In this document: positions 8,177 to 18,699 of the stretch, one piece after another
Layout of the letters: every line of letters starts with the position of its first letter
How positions within the stretch are numbered: the stretch's first letter is position 1
NCBI GenBank assembly: GCA_027923965.1
Contig: AP026969.1
Span: forward strand, 4,340,001-4,404,000
DNA from: Comamonadaceae bacterium OS-1
Lineage (GTDB): Bacteria > Pseudomonadota > Gammaproteobacteria > Burkholderiales > Burkholderiaceae_C
DNA: 64,000 nt
Reading direction: 5' to 3'
Position numbers and translations under genes: made by a program
The notes under the pieces: generated by a model
Seen by the model: the letters and a program-made list of their open reading frames with translations, nothing else
Told to the model about the DNA's origin: nothing
Database searches by the model: none

Positions 8177-9405
8177 ATCACCGTCAACCCGGCCCCACCA
8201 CCCGACTGCACCAGTCGACCACGGCCCGCCTTTTTGGCCTCGTACAGCGCGGCATCGGCGCGGGCGATCAAGCCCGACAGGGTGGAGTCGCCATCCTTGA
8301 GCACACCCACCCCGGCGCTATAGTCCAGGGGAAAGCCCAGCTCTTTCTCTGCTGTCTGGTGCAGCACGGTGCGCAGGCGCAGGTCGAAACCGATGCTGGC
8401 CGAGCGGTGGGTGTTGGCCAGCACGATGCAAAACTCCTCGCCGCCCAAACGGCCCACCAGATCGCCGGTGCGGCGGCTCTCACGCAGCAGGCGGGCAAAT
8501 AGCTTGAGGGCAGAATCGCCCACCTCGTGGCCGTAGGTGTCATTGACGCGCTTGAAGTGGTCGATGTCCAGCATCATCAAGGTCAGCGGCTGCTGGTAGC
8601 GCATGGCGTTGGCGAACATGGCCTCGGCACGCTCCGTCCAGCCCCGGCGGTTCAGCAGGCCGGTCAGGCCGTCGGTCATGGCCAGGTTGTGCAGGCGGGC
8701 CTTGGCCTCGTCGCGCCAGGCGGCCAATAACGCCACCATGGCGGCGACAAAGGCCATGTTCACCACCAGCGCCAGGGCCAGATCCAGCAGGTGCAGCAGG
8801 TCCGTACGCCACACGCCCACCAGGCCGCGCAACAGCAGCATCAGCGCCAGGAGTGCCAGGCTGGCGCACAGCACCCAGCGCCAGGCGCGGCCCACATGCC
8901 GCAGCGGAAACAGGGTGGCCCCCGCCACCAGCACCAGCATGGCCGCCAGGCACAGGTGGGACCAGCCCCACTGGAAAGCCGGGCTGGACGCGCCCAGCGA
9001 ATGGCCCAGCACATAGCCCAGCGGCGTGGCCACCAGCAAGCTGCGCAAGCCACGCTCGCTCCAGCGGTAGTCCAGCCCGTAGAACGCGGCCCGATGGCCT
9101 CTTTTTCGCGGCTTGTTGCGCTGGGTGGGTGGGCGCGTGCGGTGGCCCAGCCAACTGCCCAGCGCGCGGTGCCACAGCCACAGCCCCAGGCTGAAAAACA
9201 GCAGGGCCAATGGCGCCAGCGCGACCGTCCAGGCGCTGCCTGCAGTGAGGGCGGCCACACCGCCCAGCAGCAAGGCGACCAGCGCGAATTGCACGCAACG
9301 CGTGGCCGCGCTCGCCCGGGTGCCGATGACGGCCAGCAAGGCTAACGACACCACACCGGCATTGACCGTGGCAATGACCAACAGGGTCAGTGGGTCGAGC
9401 AGCAT
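8173..9405 (-). CDS. Membrane-bound diguanylate cyclase (GGDEF domain)
   Basis: A 410-residue protein predicted to make cyclic di-GMP from two GTP. The N-terminal about 230 residues hold several hydrophobic helices (for example PLTLLVIATVNAGVVSLALL and LALALVVNMAFVAAMVALLA), so it sits in the inner membrane. The C-terminal catalytic domain has DGLTGLLNRRGW, DIDHFKRVNDTYGH and the active-site loop GRLGGEEF. A longer ORF reaches back into amn, but the ATG at 9405 follows the amn stop by 8 bp. Third gene of the gor-amn-GGDEF operon. Confidence 0.92.
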   Translation of the reverse strand: MLLDPLTLLVIATVNAGVVSLALLAVIGTRASAATRCVQFALVALLLGGVAALTAGSAWTVALAPLALLFFSLGLWLWHRALGSWLGHRTRPPTQRNKPRKRGHRAAFYGLDYRWSERGLRSLLVATPLGYVLGHSLGASSPAFQWGWSHLCLAAMLVLVAGATLFPLRHVGRAWRWVLCASLALLALMLLLRGLVGVWRTDLLHLLDLALALVVNMAFVAAMVALLAAWRDEAKARLHNLAMTDGLTGLLNRRGWTERAEAMFANAMRYQQPLTLMMLDIDHFKRVNDTYGHEVGDSALKLFARLLRESRRTGDLVGRLGGEEFCIVLANTHRSASIGFDLRLRTVLHQTAEKELGFPLDYSAGVGVLKDGDSTLSGLIARADAALYEAKKAGRGRLVQSGGGAGLTVI

Positions 9406-9413
9406 CGGGGCGG

Positions 9414-10907
9414 TTACTGGAATGCCACTTCCGCAAAGCTGCGCAGCTTGCGGCTGTGCAACTGGTTCATGCCCTGGGCGCGCAGCAGCTCGATGGCGCG
9501 GATGCCGATGCGCAGGTGCTGGTCGACGCGCTCGCGGTAGAAATGATTGGCCATGCCGGGCAGCTTGATCTCGCCGTGCAGCGGCTTGTCGCTGACGCAC
9601 AGCAGCGTGCCATAGGGCACCCGGAAGCGGAAACCATTGGCGGCAATGGTGGCGGACTCCATGTCCAGTGCCACGGCGCGGCTCTGGCTGAAGCGGCGCT
9701 GCGGCTGGTTGTTGGGCAGCAGCTCCCAGTTGCGGTTGTCGGTGCTGGCCACGGTGCCGGTGCGCATGATGCTCTTCAGCGCCGCGCCCTGCACCTGGGT
9801 CACATCGGCCACGGCCTGCTCCAGCGCCATCTGCACCTCGGCCAGCGCCGGAATCGGCACCCACAGCGGCAGTTCTTCGTCCAGCACATGGTCTTCGCGC
9901 ACATAGCCGTGGGCCAGCACGTAGTCGCCCAGTTGCTGGGTGTTGCGCAAACCGGCGCAATGGCCGACCATGATCCAGGCATGCGGGCGCAGCACGGCGA
10001 TGTGGTCGGTGATGTTCTTGGCGTTGGCCGGGCCGACACCGATGTTGACCATGGTGATGCCCGCACTATCGGCGCGCACCAGGTGGTAGGCGGGCATTTG
10101 CGGCAGGCGCGGCGGCGCGGCGCCCAGGGCATCGCGCGGCTCTGCGGGCAGGCCCACGCGGCGGGTGATGACGTTGCCAGGCTCTACAAAGGCGCAGTAC
10201 TCGCTGCTGGGGTCGGCCATGGCGGCGTGGCCCATGCGGACGAATTCGTCGATGTAGAACTGGTAGTTGGTGAACAGCACGAAGTTCTGGAAATGGTCGG
10301 GCCCGGTGCCGGTGTAGTGGCGCAGGCGGTGCAGCGAATAGTCCACCCGGGGCGCGGTGAACAGGGCTAGCGGCTGCGGGTCGCCAGGGCGGGGCTCGTA
10401 GGTGCCGTTGGCAATGCCGTCGTCCATGGCGCCCAGGTCGGGCAGGTCGAACACGTCGCGCATGAGCATGCGGCGCTGGGCATCCATGTGGCCTTCGACG
10501 TGGTCGTGCTCGGCAAACGAGAAATGCACCGGAATCGGCAGCGCGCTGGTGCCGATTTCCAGCTCGACCTGGTGGTTTTGCAGCAGCAGGCGGAACTGCT
10601 CCAGCAGGTAGCCATTGAACAGGTCGGGCCGCGTCAGTGTGGTTTCAAACCGGCCCGGCCCCGCCACAAACCCGTAACTCAGGTGCGCACCTTCCAGGTC
10701 GGCGGCGCGGGCCACGGTTTCGGTGTGCAGGCGCACAAACGGGTAGCAGGCCCGCACATGGCCGGGCAGGGTTTCGCCCGCCACAAAGCGCTGCATGGCC
10801 AGGCGCAGATGCGCGATCTGTTGGTCGTAAATCAGGTGGACCTGGGCCAGTGCGGCAACCGGGTCGCTAAAACGGGTGGGGGCAATGAAGGCAGGTAAAT
10901 AGGGCAT
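9414..10907 (-). CDS. amn: AMP nucleosidase
   Basis: Amn hydrolyses AMP to adenine and ribose-5-phosphate and helps set adenylate pools. The 497-residue product fits the family (E. coli Amn has 484). It has the N-terminal Amn-specific domain and a C-terminal nucleoside-phosphorylase fold with AVALDMESATIAANGFRFRVPYGTLLCVSDKPLHGEIKLPG in two adjoining blocks, and VNIGVGPANAKNITDH. The start was placed at 10907 (MPYLPAFIAPTRF), four bases after the gor stop; the longer frame would overlap gor. Confidence 0.92.
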   Translation of the reverse strand: MPYLPAFIAPTRFSDPVAALAQVHLIYDQQIAHLRLAMQRFVAGETLPGHVRACYPFVRLHTETVARAADLEGAHLSYGFVAGPGRFETTLTRPDLFNGYLLEQFRLLLQNHQVELEIGTSALPIPVHFSFAEHDHVEGHMDAQRRMLMRDVFDLPDLGAMDDGIANGTYEPRPGDPQPLALFTAPRVDYSLHRLRHYTGTGPDHFQNFVLFTNYQFYIDEFVRMGHAAMADPSSEYCAFVEPGNVITRRVGLPAEPRDALGAAPPRLPQMPAYHLVRADSAGITMVNIGVGPANAKNITDHIAVLRPHAWIMVGHCAGLRNTQQLGDYVLAHGYVREDHVLDEELPLWVPIPALAEVQMALEQAVADVTQVQGAALKSIMRTGTVASTDNRNWELLPNNQPQRRFSQSRAVALDMESATIAANGFRFRVPYGTLLCVSDKPLHGEIKLPGMANHFYRERVDQHLRIGIRAIELLRAQGMNQLHSRKLRSFAEVAFQ

Positions 10908-10911
10908 GGAT

Positions 10912-12279
10912 CTATTGTGCAGCGGGTTCACGCATGGTGACGAATTCTTCGGCTGCCGTGGGGTGGATACCGATGGTGCTGTCAAACACGGCCTTGGTGG
11001 CACCGGCCTTCATGGCCACGGCAAAGCCTTGCACGATCTCGCCTGCGTCGGCACCCACCATGTGCAGGCCGACCACCCGGTCGGTGGCATTGTCCACCAC
11101 CAGCTTCATCAGCGTGCGCTCGGTGCTGCCGCTCAGCGTATGGCGCAAGGCCTTGAATTCGCTGCGAAAAATGCTGACCTGGCCAAACTGTTGGCGCGCC
11201 GCCGCCTCCGACAGGCCCACGGTGCCGATGTTGGGGTGGGTGAACACCGCCGTGGGAATAAGTTCGTAGTCCATCTGCCGCGCGGCCTTGCCAGTTTTGG
11301 GGCCCAGCAAATGGTCTACCAGCACCATGGCCTCGCCCAGCGCCACCGGGGTGAGCTGGATGCGTGCGGTCACGTCGCCCAGCGCGTAAATGCTGGGCAC
11401 CGAGGTCTGGTAGTGGGCATTGACTTCGATAGCACCGTCTTTGCCCTGCACCACGCCCGCGGCTTCCAGGCCCAGGCCCTGCACATTGGGCACGCGGCCA
11501 ATGGCGTACAGCACCTGGTCTACCGTCAGCGTGTCGCCGCCCACCAGCCGCACCTCCAGCCCGGCAGGCGTGTGCAGGATGCTGGCCACGTCGGCCTCCA
11601 GCCGCAGGTCCACCCCGGCCTTGCGCACCTCCTGGGCCAGAAAGTTGCGCACATCGTCGTCAAAGCCGCGCAGCACCTGCGTGCCCCGGTAGACCTGGGT
11701 GACCTGGGAGCCCAGGCCGTTGAAGATGCTGGCAAATTCGCAGGCGATGTAGCCGCCGCCCACCACCAGCAGGCGCTGCGGGAAGGGATCTAAATCGAAC
11801 ATCGCGTCCGACACCACCGCGTGCTCGCCACCCGGAATGCCGGGCACGGTAGGCGTACCGCCGGTGGCCAGCAGGATGTTTTCAGCGGTATAGGTCTGCT
11901 CGCCCACCCGCACCGTGTGCGCGTCCACCAGCGTGGCCCAGCCGGGGATGAGTTGCACGCCCGCGCCCACCAGCAGTTGCCGGTAAATGCCGTTGAGCCG
12001 GGTGATCTCGGTGGCGCGGTTGGCCTTGAGCTTGCCCCAGTCGAAGGTCGGGTGCGCCACCTGCCAGCCAAAGCCTGCGGCCTCTTCAAACGCCTCGGCG
12101 TAGCCCGCGGCATAGCTGTAGAGCTTTTTGGGGATACAGCCCACATTCACGCAGGTGCCACCCAAGGCCCCCACCTCGGCCAGCGCCACCCGGGCACCGC
12201 GCTGGGCCGCCATGCGGGCGGCGCGCACGCCGCCACTGCCGCCACCCACCACCACAAGATCAAACTGGAACGCGGACAT
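10912..12279 (-). CDS. gor: Glutathione-disulfide reductase
   Basis: A cytosolic FAD enzyme that reduces oxidised glutathione with NADPH. The 455-residue protein has the FAD-binding motif VVVGGGSGGVRAAR near residue 10, the redox-active GGTCVNVGCIPKK around residues 40-52, an NADPH-binding VVGGGYIACEF near residue 170, and the C-terminal catalytic histidine region GIHPTAAEEF. It begins the gor-amn-GGDEF operon and is divergent from the FKBP gene. Confidence 0.93.
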   Translation of the reverse strand: MSAFQFDLVVVGGGSGGVRAARMAAQRGARVALAEVGALGGTCVNVGCIPKKLYSYAAGYAEAFEEAAGFGWQVAHPTFDWGKLKANRATEITRLNGIYRQLLVGAGVQLIPGWATLVDAHTVRVGEQTYTAENILLATGGTPTVPGIPGGEHAVVSDAMFDLDPFPQRLLVVGGGYIACEFASIFNGLGSQVTQVYRGTQVLRGFDDDVRNFLAQEVRKAGVDLRLEADVASILHTPAGLEVRLVGGDTLTVDQVLYAIGRVPNVQGLGLEAAGVVQGKDGAIEVNAHYQTSVPSIYALGDVTARIQLTPVALGEAMVLVDHLLGPKTGKAARQMDYELIPTAVFTHPNIGTVGLSEAAARQQFGQVSIFRSEFKALRHTLSGSTERTLMKLVVDNATDRVVGLHMVGADAGEIVQGFAVAMKAGATKAVFDSTIGIHPTAAEEFVTMREPAAQ

Positions 12280-12312
12280 AGAGGTTTCCTTTACGGTGAT
12301 TCGAATATCTTA

Positions 12313-12333
12313 TGTGCTATTAAATATGTAGCT
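12313..12333 (+). repeat. Fragment of the dispersed repeat (R3)
   Basis: TGCTATTAAATATGTAGCT matches only the head of the repeat (compare 45288). The hairpin and T-run half are missing. It lies between divergent gor and the FKBP gene. Confidence 0.5.
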
Positions 12334-12454
12334 CTGGGTACACACGGTAACTGCGCCGTCCCCCTTTTTGGGGATGCAGCCGCAAAGACCCCACCAGAAA
12401 CCGCAATAATGGATGCATCCACCCCCACCACATTTTTAATCCCGAAAGTTTTAC

Positions 12455-12892
12455 GTGAAATTCGCCCTGACCACCGCCGCGTTCTGCCTGCTCGCCACCA
12501 CTGCATCGTGGGCCCAAACCAACGACGCAGCCACCGCCGCCAAAGAGCCCGGTGCCACCGTCACCTCCAGCGGGCTGGTCTACCGCTCGCTGAAAGACGG
12601 CAGCGGTGCCAGCCCCAGCGCCGCCGACAAGGTCAAAGTGCACTACCGCGGCACCTTCCTCGACGGCAAAGAGTTTGACAGCTCGTACAAGCGCAACGAA
12701 CCCATCGAGTTCCCGCTGAATGGCGTGATCAAGTGCTGGACCGAAGGCGTGCAGAAAATGAAGGTCGGCGGCAAAGCCAAGCTCACCTGCCCACCGGCCA
12801 TTGCCTATGGCGAACGCGGCGCAGGCGGCGTGATTCCGGCCAACGCCACCCTGCAGTTCGAAGTCGAGCTGCTCGGCATCAACGGTAAATAA
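12455..12892 (+). CDS. Exported FKBP-type peptidyl-prolyl cis-trans isomerase
   Basis: A 145-residue protein with a signal peptide (cleavage after ASWA near residue 20), so it acts in the periplasm, isomerising X-Pro bonds during protein folding. The FKBP core shows KVKVHYRGTFLDGKEFDSS, NGVIKCWTEGVQKMKVGGKA, PAIAYGERG and the terminal NATLQFEVELLGI. Translation appears to start at a GTG, the only in-frame start that leaves a complete signal peptide. proC follows 27 bp downstream and may be cotranscribed. Confidence 0.92.
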   Translation: MKFALTTAAFCLLATTASWAQTNDAATAAKEPGATVTSSGLVYRSLKDGSGASPSAADKVKVHYRGTFLDGKEFDSSYKRNEPIEFPLNGVIKCWTEGVQKMKVGGKAKLTCPPAIAYGERGAGGVIPANATLQFEVELLGINGK

Positions 12893-12919
12893 GCCGGACC
12901 ACGTTTTTCTGGATTCCCC

Positions 12920-13834
<915 letters not shown>

Positions 13835-13841
13835 ATGCAAA

Positions 13842-13880
13842 AACCCCCGGGCGGCGACGCTGCGGGGGTTCTATATCTTT
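13842..13880 (+). terminator. Intrinsic terminator of proC
   Basis: Stem AACCCCCG (13842-13849) pairs with CGGGGGTT (13863-13870), followed by CTATATCTTTT. It begins seven bases after the proC stop. Confidence 0.75.
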
Positions 13881-13883
13881 TAG

Positions 13884-13916
13884 GCTGTCTGTGCTTGCCA
13901 GACAAGCACAGACAGC
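13884..13916. repeat. Perfect 14-bp inverted repeat
   Basis: GCTGTCTGTGCTTG and its exact complement CAAGCACAGACAGC flank a five-base loop (CCAGA). It lies between convergent proC and fdhA, just after the proC terminator. No T run follows on the plus strand. Likely a second terminator or the fdhA transcript end. Confidence 0.7.
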
Positions 13917-13948
13917 TCCTGAATGCATAGCATCCAGGATGCTCCGGC

Positions 13949-15148
13949 TTAGACGGTGGCCAACTGCCCGTGCGGGTCAATCACAAACTTCTTGGGCACA
14001 CCCGCGTCGAACTCGGCGTATCCGCTGGGGGCCTGGTCCAGGCTGATGACCTGCACGCCCACGATGTCGGCAATGTGGATGCGGTCCCACAAAATCGCCT
14101 GCATCAGCGCACGGTTGTACTTCATCACCGGGGTCTGGCCGGTGTGGAAGCTGTGCGACTTGGCCCAGCCCAGGCCGAAGCGCAGGCTCAAAGCGCCGCT
14201 CTTGGCAGCCTTGTCCACACCGCCCGGATCGTCCGTCACGTACAGGCCCGGGATGCCGATCTTGCCCGCAGCGCGGGTGATTTCCATCAGCGAGTTCAGC
14301 ACCGTGGCAGGCGCTTCGCCTTGCGATCCGGCGTGGCCGTGGCCGCGGGCTTCGAAGCCGACGGCATCGATGGCGCTGTCCACCTCGGGCGTGCCAAGGA
14401 TGGCGGCGATCTGGTCGGCCAAGGTCACGTCCTGCGACAAATCGACGGTTTCAAAGCCCACCTTGCGCGCATGTTCCAGGCGCACCGGGTTCACGTCGCC
14501 CACGATCACCACCGCTGCGCCCAGCAGGCGGGCCGAGGCGGCTGCCGCCAGGCCGACCGGGCCGGCACCGGCCACGTACACCGTGCTGCCCGGGCCCACA
14601 CCGGCCGTGACGGCACCGTGGTAGCCGGTGGGCAGGATGTCGGACAGGCAGGTCAGGTCGCGGATTTTTTCCATCGCGCGGTCGCGGTCGGGGAACTTCA
14701 GCAGGTTGAAGTCGGCATACGGCACCATCACAAACTCGGCCTGGCCACCGATCCAGCCGCCCATGTCCACATAGCCGTAGGCACCGCCTGCGCGCGAGGG
14801 GTTGACGTTCAGGCACACACCGGTGTGTTGCTCTTTGCAAGTGCGGCAGCGGCCACAGGCCACGTTGAAGGGCACGGAGACGATGTCGCCCTTTTTGAGG
14901 GTCTCCACATCGCGGCCTAGTTCCACAATTTCACCCGTTATTTCATGGCCCAGCACCAGGCCGGACTGGGCGGTGGTGCGCCCGCGCACCATGTGCTGGT
15001 CGGAGCCGCAGATGTTGGTGGTGAGCACGCGCAGAATCACGCCGTGCTCTGCCGCCTGGCCCAGCGGGTTGAGTAATTTGGGAAAGGGAATGGATTGCAC
15101 CTCCACCTGGCCCTGGCCTATGTATACGACACCTCGGTTGCTTGACAT
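13949..15148 (-). CDS. fdhA: Glutathione-independent formaldehyde dehydrogenase
   Basis: A zinc medium-chain dehydrogenase that oxidises formaldehyde to formate with NAD+ (dismutation also possible). The 399-residue length equals that of Pseudomonas putida FdhA. Visible are the catalytic zinc site NICGSDQHMVRGR, GHEITGEIVELG, the structural-zinc loop CGRCRTCKEQHTGVC and the NAD-binding VYVAGAGPVGLAAAASA. The longer upstream frame is rejected because MSSNRGVVYIGQG is the usual family start. It probably detoxifies formaldehyde and is transcribed alone. Confidence 0.93.
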   Translation of the reverse strand: MSSNRGVVYIGQGQVEVQSIPFPKLLNPLGQAAEHGVILRVLTTNICGSDQHMVRGRTTAQSGLVLGHEITGEIVELGRDVETLKKGDIVSVPFNVACGRCRTCKEQHTGVCLNVNPSRAGGAYGYVDMGGWIGGQAEFVMVPYADFNLLKFPDRDRAMEKIRDLTCLSDILPTGYHGAVTAGVGPGSTVYVAGAGPVGLAAAASARLLGAAVVIVGDVNPVRLEHARKVGFETVDLSQDVTLADQIAAILGTPEVDSAIDAVGFEARGHGHAGSQGEAPATVLNSLMEITRAAGKIGIPGLYVTDDPGGVDKAAKSGALSLRFGLGWAKSHSFHTGQTPVMKYNRALMQAILWDRIHIADIVGVQVISLDQAPSGYAEFDAGVPKKFVIDPHGQLATV

Positions 15149-15498
15149 GGGTCTTGTCTCCTTGTTGGCAATGGGAATTTTTGGGGACTTGCGCAGCCCC
15201 CCAGAAGAGGCTTGCAAGCCAGCATCTTGGAACAGTATCGACGTGGCACTGGCCAAATTGCGACACGCTTCGGTATTTGCAGGTAGCCCAAGGGTAAGCA
15301 CGGGGGTCTGCGGGTTTACTGCATTTTTAATAGCTACTCAGGTCCATTCGACCGGCGGAGAAGCCTGTTTTGACTCTCAAAAACCGCAGAACACCTGGTT
15401 ACAACCGTAGCTTTACAAAGGCTTTGCCTGCATGCCGCAAAGCCCGCACGCAGGCTATGTAAAGTGGGTCAAGGCGCTTTACTTGCCTCACTCCCTAC
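15149..15498. other. 350-bp intergenic region between divergent fdhA and macA
   Basis: No convincing gene is seen. It holds a repeat fragment (TTTTTAATAGCTACTCA, about 15324-15340) and a nested inverted repeat at 15411-15464, listed separately. The promoters of fdhA and macAB should lie here. Confidence 0.6.
15411..15464. promoter_or_regulatory. Nested inverted repeat upstream of macA
   Basis: The outer arms are CTTTACA (15411-15417) and TGTAAAG (15458-15464). The inner arms are GGCTTTGC (15420-15427) and GCAAAGCC (15437-15444). It ends 34 bp before the macA ATG. It could be an operator pair for a regulator of the efflux operon or a leader hairpin. Confidence 0.45.
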
Positions 15499-16734
15499 AT
15501 GCCCAAGCACAAACTTCTGCGATATACCCTGCTGGTTCTGGCCCTGGTGGCCATTGGCGTTGCCACCAAGCTGGTGTTCTTCCCCCAGGCCAAGCCCCCC
15601 GCCTATGTGACCGCCACCGCCGAGCTGGCCGACCTGGAGCAGGCGGTGCTGGCCACCGGCACGGTGCAGGCCTTCAAGCAGGTGAGCGTGGGGGCCCAGG
15701 CCTCAGGCCAGATCAAGTCGCTGAAGGTCGCTCTGGGCGACACGGTCAAAAAAGGCCAGCTGGTGGCCGAGATCGATTCGCTCACCCAGCAAAACAACCT
15801 GCGCAATGCCGAGGCCGCGCTGGCCAATGTGCAGGCCCAGTTGCTGGCCAAACAGGCCAGCCTGCAGCAGGCCGAGCTGAGCTTCCAGCGCGAGAAAACC
15901 CTGCTGGCCGCCGATGCCAGCGCCCGCGCCACGCTGGAGGCCGCCGATGCCGCGCTGAAAACCGCCCGCGCTGATGTGACCGTGGTGCAAGCGCAAATCG
16001 CCCAGGCCAAGCTGACCGTCAACACCGCGCAACTGAACCTGGGCTACACCCAGATCCTGGCCCCTATCGACGGGGTGGTGGTAGCCATCGTGGCCCAGGA
16101 AGGCCAGACGGTGAACGCCAACCAGACCACGCCCACCATCATCAAACTGGCGCGGCTGGACACGGTGACCGTCAAGGCGCAAATCTCCGAAGCCGATGTG
16201 GTGCGCGTCAAACCAGGGCAAAAGGTGTACTTCACCATCCTGGGCGCGCCCAACCAACGCTACACCACCACCCTGCGCACGGTGGAGCCCGCCCCCGATT
16301 CCATCCTGACCGACACCACCGCCAGCACCACCACCAGTGCCAGCGCCATCTACTACAACGGCCTGCTGGACGTGCCCAACCCTGCGGGCCAGCTGCGTAT
16401 CTCGATGACGGCGCAGGTCAGCATCGTGCAAAAAGAAGCCCAGCAGGTGCTGACCATCCCCTCGGCCGCTTTGGGTGAGCGCAGCCGTAAAAAGGGCAAG
16501 GAAGACAGCAAGGATGGCGGTCGGGAAGCCACCGTGCGGGTGGTCAACGCCGCGGGCCAGGCCGAGCCGCGCCAGGTCAAGACCGGGCTGAACAACAACA
16601 TCAATGTGCAGATTCTGGAAGGCCTGGCCGTGGGCGACCGGGTGGTGGTGAGCGAAGCGCCTGCGGCAGGGGCTGCAGCCGCGTCGGGAGGCGGCAGCGC
16701 CCGCTCCGCCATGCGTCCGCCCCCGGGAATGTGA
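15499..16734 (+). CDS. macA: MacA-type efflux periplasmic adaptor
   Basis: A 411-residue membrane-fusion protein anchored by one N-terminal helix (residues 8-28). It links the inner-membrane MacB pump to an outer-membrane channel. The lipoyl-type half motifs ([24 protein letters not shown] and [23 protein letters not shown]) flank a long alanine/glutamine-rich coiled-coil hairpin at about residues 95-175. The C-terminal membrane-proximal domain ends in a Gly/Pro-rich tail. Its stop overlaps the region of the macB start, and the gene order macA-macB-nodT supports the assignment. Confidence 0.9.
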   Translation: MPKHKLLRYTLLVLALVAIGVATKLVFFPQAKPPAYVTATAELADLEQAVLATGTVQAFKQVSVGAQASGQIKSLKVALGDTVKKGQLVAEIDSLTQQNNLRNAEAALANVQAQLLAKQASLQQAELSFQREKTLLAADASARATLEAADAALKTARADVTVVQAQIAQAKLTVNTAQLNLGYTQILAPIDGVVVAIVAQEGQTVNANQTTPTIIKLARLDTVTVKAQISEADVVRVKPGQKVYFTILGAPNQRYTTTLRTVEPAPDSILTDTTASTTTSASAIYYNGLLDVPNPAGQLRISMTAQVSIVQKEAQQVLTIPSAALGERSRKKGKEDSKDGGREATVRVVNAAGQAEPRQVKTGLNNNINVQILEGLAVGDRVVVSEAPAAGAAAASGGGSARSAMRPPPGM

Positions 16735-16736
16735 GC

Positions 16737-18695
16737 ATGGAGTCCACACCCACCAGCCCCCTGCTGGAACTCACCGGCCTGCGCCGGGAATTCCCCGCAG
16801 GCGAAGGCACCATTGCCGTCCTGAAAGACGTGAACCTGCAAATCCGGGCGGGCGAGATGATTGCCATCGTCGGCGCCTCCGGCTCGGGCAAGTCCACGCT
16901 GATGAACATTCTGGGCTGCCTGGACCGGCCCACCACCGGCTCCTACCGCGTGGCCGGGGTCGAGACCGGCCAACTGGATGCCGATGCGCTGGCCGCCCTG
17001 CGGCGCGAGCACTTTGGCTTCATCTTCCAGCGCTACCACCTGCTGGGCGACCTGAGCGCACTGGGCAATGTGGAAGTACCCGCCGTCTACGCAGGCAAAG
17101 ACAGCGCCGCCCGGCACGAACGCGCCGCCGCCCTGCTGGGTCGCCTGGGCATGGCCGACCGCGTGCGCCACAAGCCCGGCCAGCTCTCCGGCGGGCAGCA
17201 GCAGCGGGTGAGCATTGCGCGCGCGCTGATGAACGGCGGCAGCGTGATCCTGGCCGACGAGCCCACCGGCGCGCTCGACAAGCACAGTGGTGCCGAGGTG
17301 ATGAAGATCCTGCAGGAGCTGCACGCCGAGGGCCACACCATCATCTTGGTGACGCACGACATGCAGGTGGCCGAACACGCCCAGCGCATCATCGAGATCA
17401 GCGACGGGGAGATCGTGGCCGACCGCCAGATCCAGGCCGCCAGCGCCGCCCCGGTACTGCCCACGCCCGCTGCAGGCAGCAGCGGCCTGGGCGCTATGTG
17501 GGGTCGCTTCAGCGAAGCCTTTCGCATGGCGCTGCTGGCCATGCGGGCCCACCCGCTGCGCAGCTTTTTGACCATGCTGGGCATCATCATCGGCATCGCC
17601 TCGGTGGTGTCGGTGGTGGCGCTGGGCGAGGGCTCGCGCCTGCAGGTGCTGAAGAACATCAGCTCCATTGGCACCAACACCATCGAGATTTTTTCGGGCA
17701 GCGGCTTTGGCGACCAGCGCGCCGGGCGGGTGCGCACCCTGGTGCCCGCCGACGCGGCCGCGCTGGCCCAGCAGGTGTATGTGGATAGCGCCACGCCCAT
17801 GGCCTCCAGCGCGGCCACGCTGCGCTATGGCAATGTGGCCGTCACCGGCAACATCAACGGCGTGGGCGAGCAGTACTACCGCGTCAAGGGCATCACGCTG
17901 GCCCAGGGCACCTTCTTCGATGCGGCCAGCGTGGCCAGCCTGGCGCAGGAGGTGGTGATCGACGACAACACCCGCAAGCAGCTGTTTCCCACCACGCCCA
18001 ACCCGCTGGGCCAGGTGATTCTGCTGGGCAGCGTGCCGTTTCGGGTGGTGGGCGTGGCGCAAAAAAGCGAGTCGGGCTTTGGCAACCGCGAGGCGCTGAA
18101 TGTCTACATCCCCTACACCGCCGCCATGCGCCGCGTGCTGGGGCAAAGCTACCTGCGCTCGATCTCGGTGCGGGTCAGCGACGATGCCTCCAGCGAAGCC
18201 GCCGAGGCGGGCATCAACCGCCTGCTCAAGCAGCGCCACGGCACGCAGGACTTCTACACCCTGAACACCGACACCATCCGCCAGACGATTGAGAGCACAA
18301 CCCAGACCATGACCCTGCTGGTGTCGGCCATCGCGCTGATCTCGCTGGTGGTGGGCGGTATCGGGGTGATGAACATCATGCTGGTGTCCGTGACCGAGCG
18401 CACCCGCGAGATCGGCGTGCGCATGGCCGTGGGCGCGCGCCAGAGCGACATCCGCCAGCAGTTTTTGATCGAAGCCGTGCTGGTCTGCCTGCTGGGCGGC
18501 GTGCTGGGCATTGGTTTGTCGCTGCTGATTGGCTGGGGGTTCAGCCAGAGCGGCAGCAGCTTCCAGATGGTCTATTCCACCGCCTCCATGGTGGCGGCGT
18601 TTGCCTGCTCCACCCTGATCGGCGTGGTGTTTGGCTACCTGCCCGCCAGCAATGCGGCCCAACTCAACCCGGTGGACGCACTTTCGCGTGAATAA
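16737..18695 (+). CDS. macB: MacB-type ABC efflux pump (fused ATPase and permease)
   Basis: A 652-residue inner-membrane ABC protein. The N-terminal ATPase has Walker [17 protein letters not shown] (about residues 45-60), signature [15 protein letters not shown] and Walker [13 protein letters not shown] linker leads to one membrane helix near residue 270 ([20 protein letters not shown]), a large periplasmic MacB_PCD domain and three C-terminal helices. MacB pumps macrolides, siderophores, peptides or toxins depending on the species; the substrate here is unknown. A GTG at 16731 is an alternative start. Confidence 0.93.
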   Translation: MESTPTSPLLELTGLRREFPAGEGTIAVLKDVNLQIRAGEMIAIVGASGSGKSTLMNILGCLDRPTTGSYRVAGVETGQLDADALAALRREHFGFIFQRYHLLGDLSALGNVEVPAVYAGKDSAARHERAAALLGRLGMADRVRHKPGQLSGGQQQRVSIARALMNGGSVILADEPTGALDKHSGAEVMKILQELHAEGHTIILVTHDMQVAEHAQRIIEISDGEIVADRQIQAASAAPVLPTPAAGSSGLGAMWGRFSEAFRMALLAMRAHPLRSFLTMLGIIIGIASVVSVVALGEGSRLQVLKNISSIGTNTIEIFSGSGFGDQRAGRVRTLVPADAAALAQQVYVDSATPMASSAATLRYGNVAVTGNINGVGEQYYRVKGITLAQGTFFDAASVASLAQEVVIDDNTRKQLFPTTPNPLGQVILLGSVPFRVVGVAQKSESGFGNREALNVYIPYTAAMRRVLGQSYLRSISVRVSDDASSEAAEAGINRLLKQRHGTQDFYTLNTDTIRQTIESTTQTMTLLVSAIALISLVVGGIGVMNIMLVSVTERTREIGVRMAVGARQSDIRQQFLIEAVLVCLLGGVLGIGLSLLIGWGFSQSGSSFQMVYSTASMVAAFACSTLIGVVFGYLPASNAAQLNPVDALSRE

Positions 18696-18699
18696 AGCT

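Noticed and set aside
9406..9960. Long N-terminal extension of the GGDEF protein into amn
   Set aside because: The extension is an off-frame reading of amn. The ATG at 9405 follows the amn stop by 8 bp and starts with a membrane helix.
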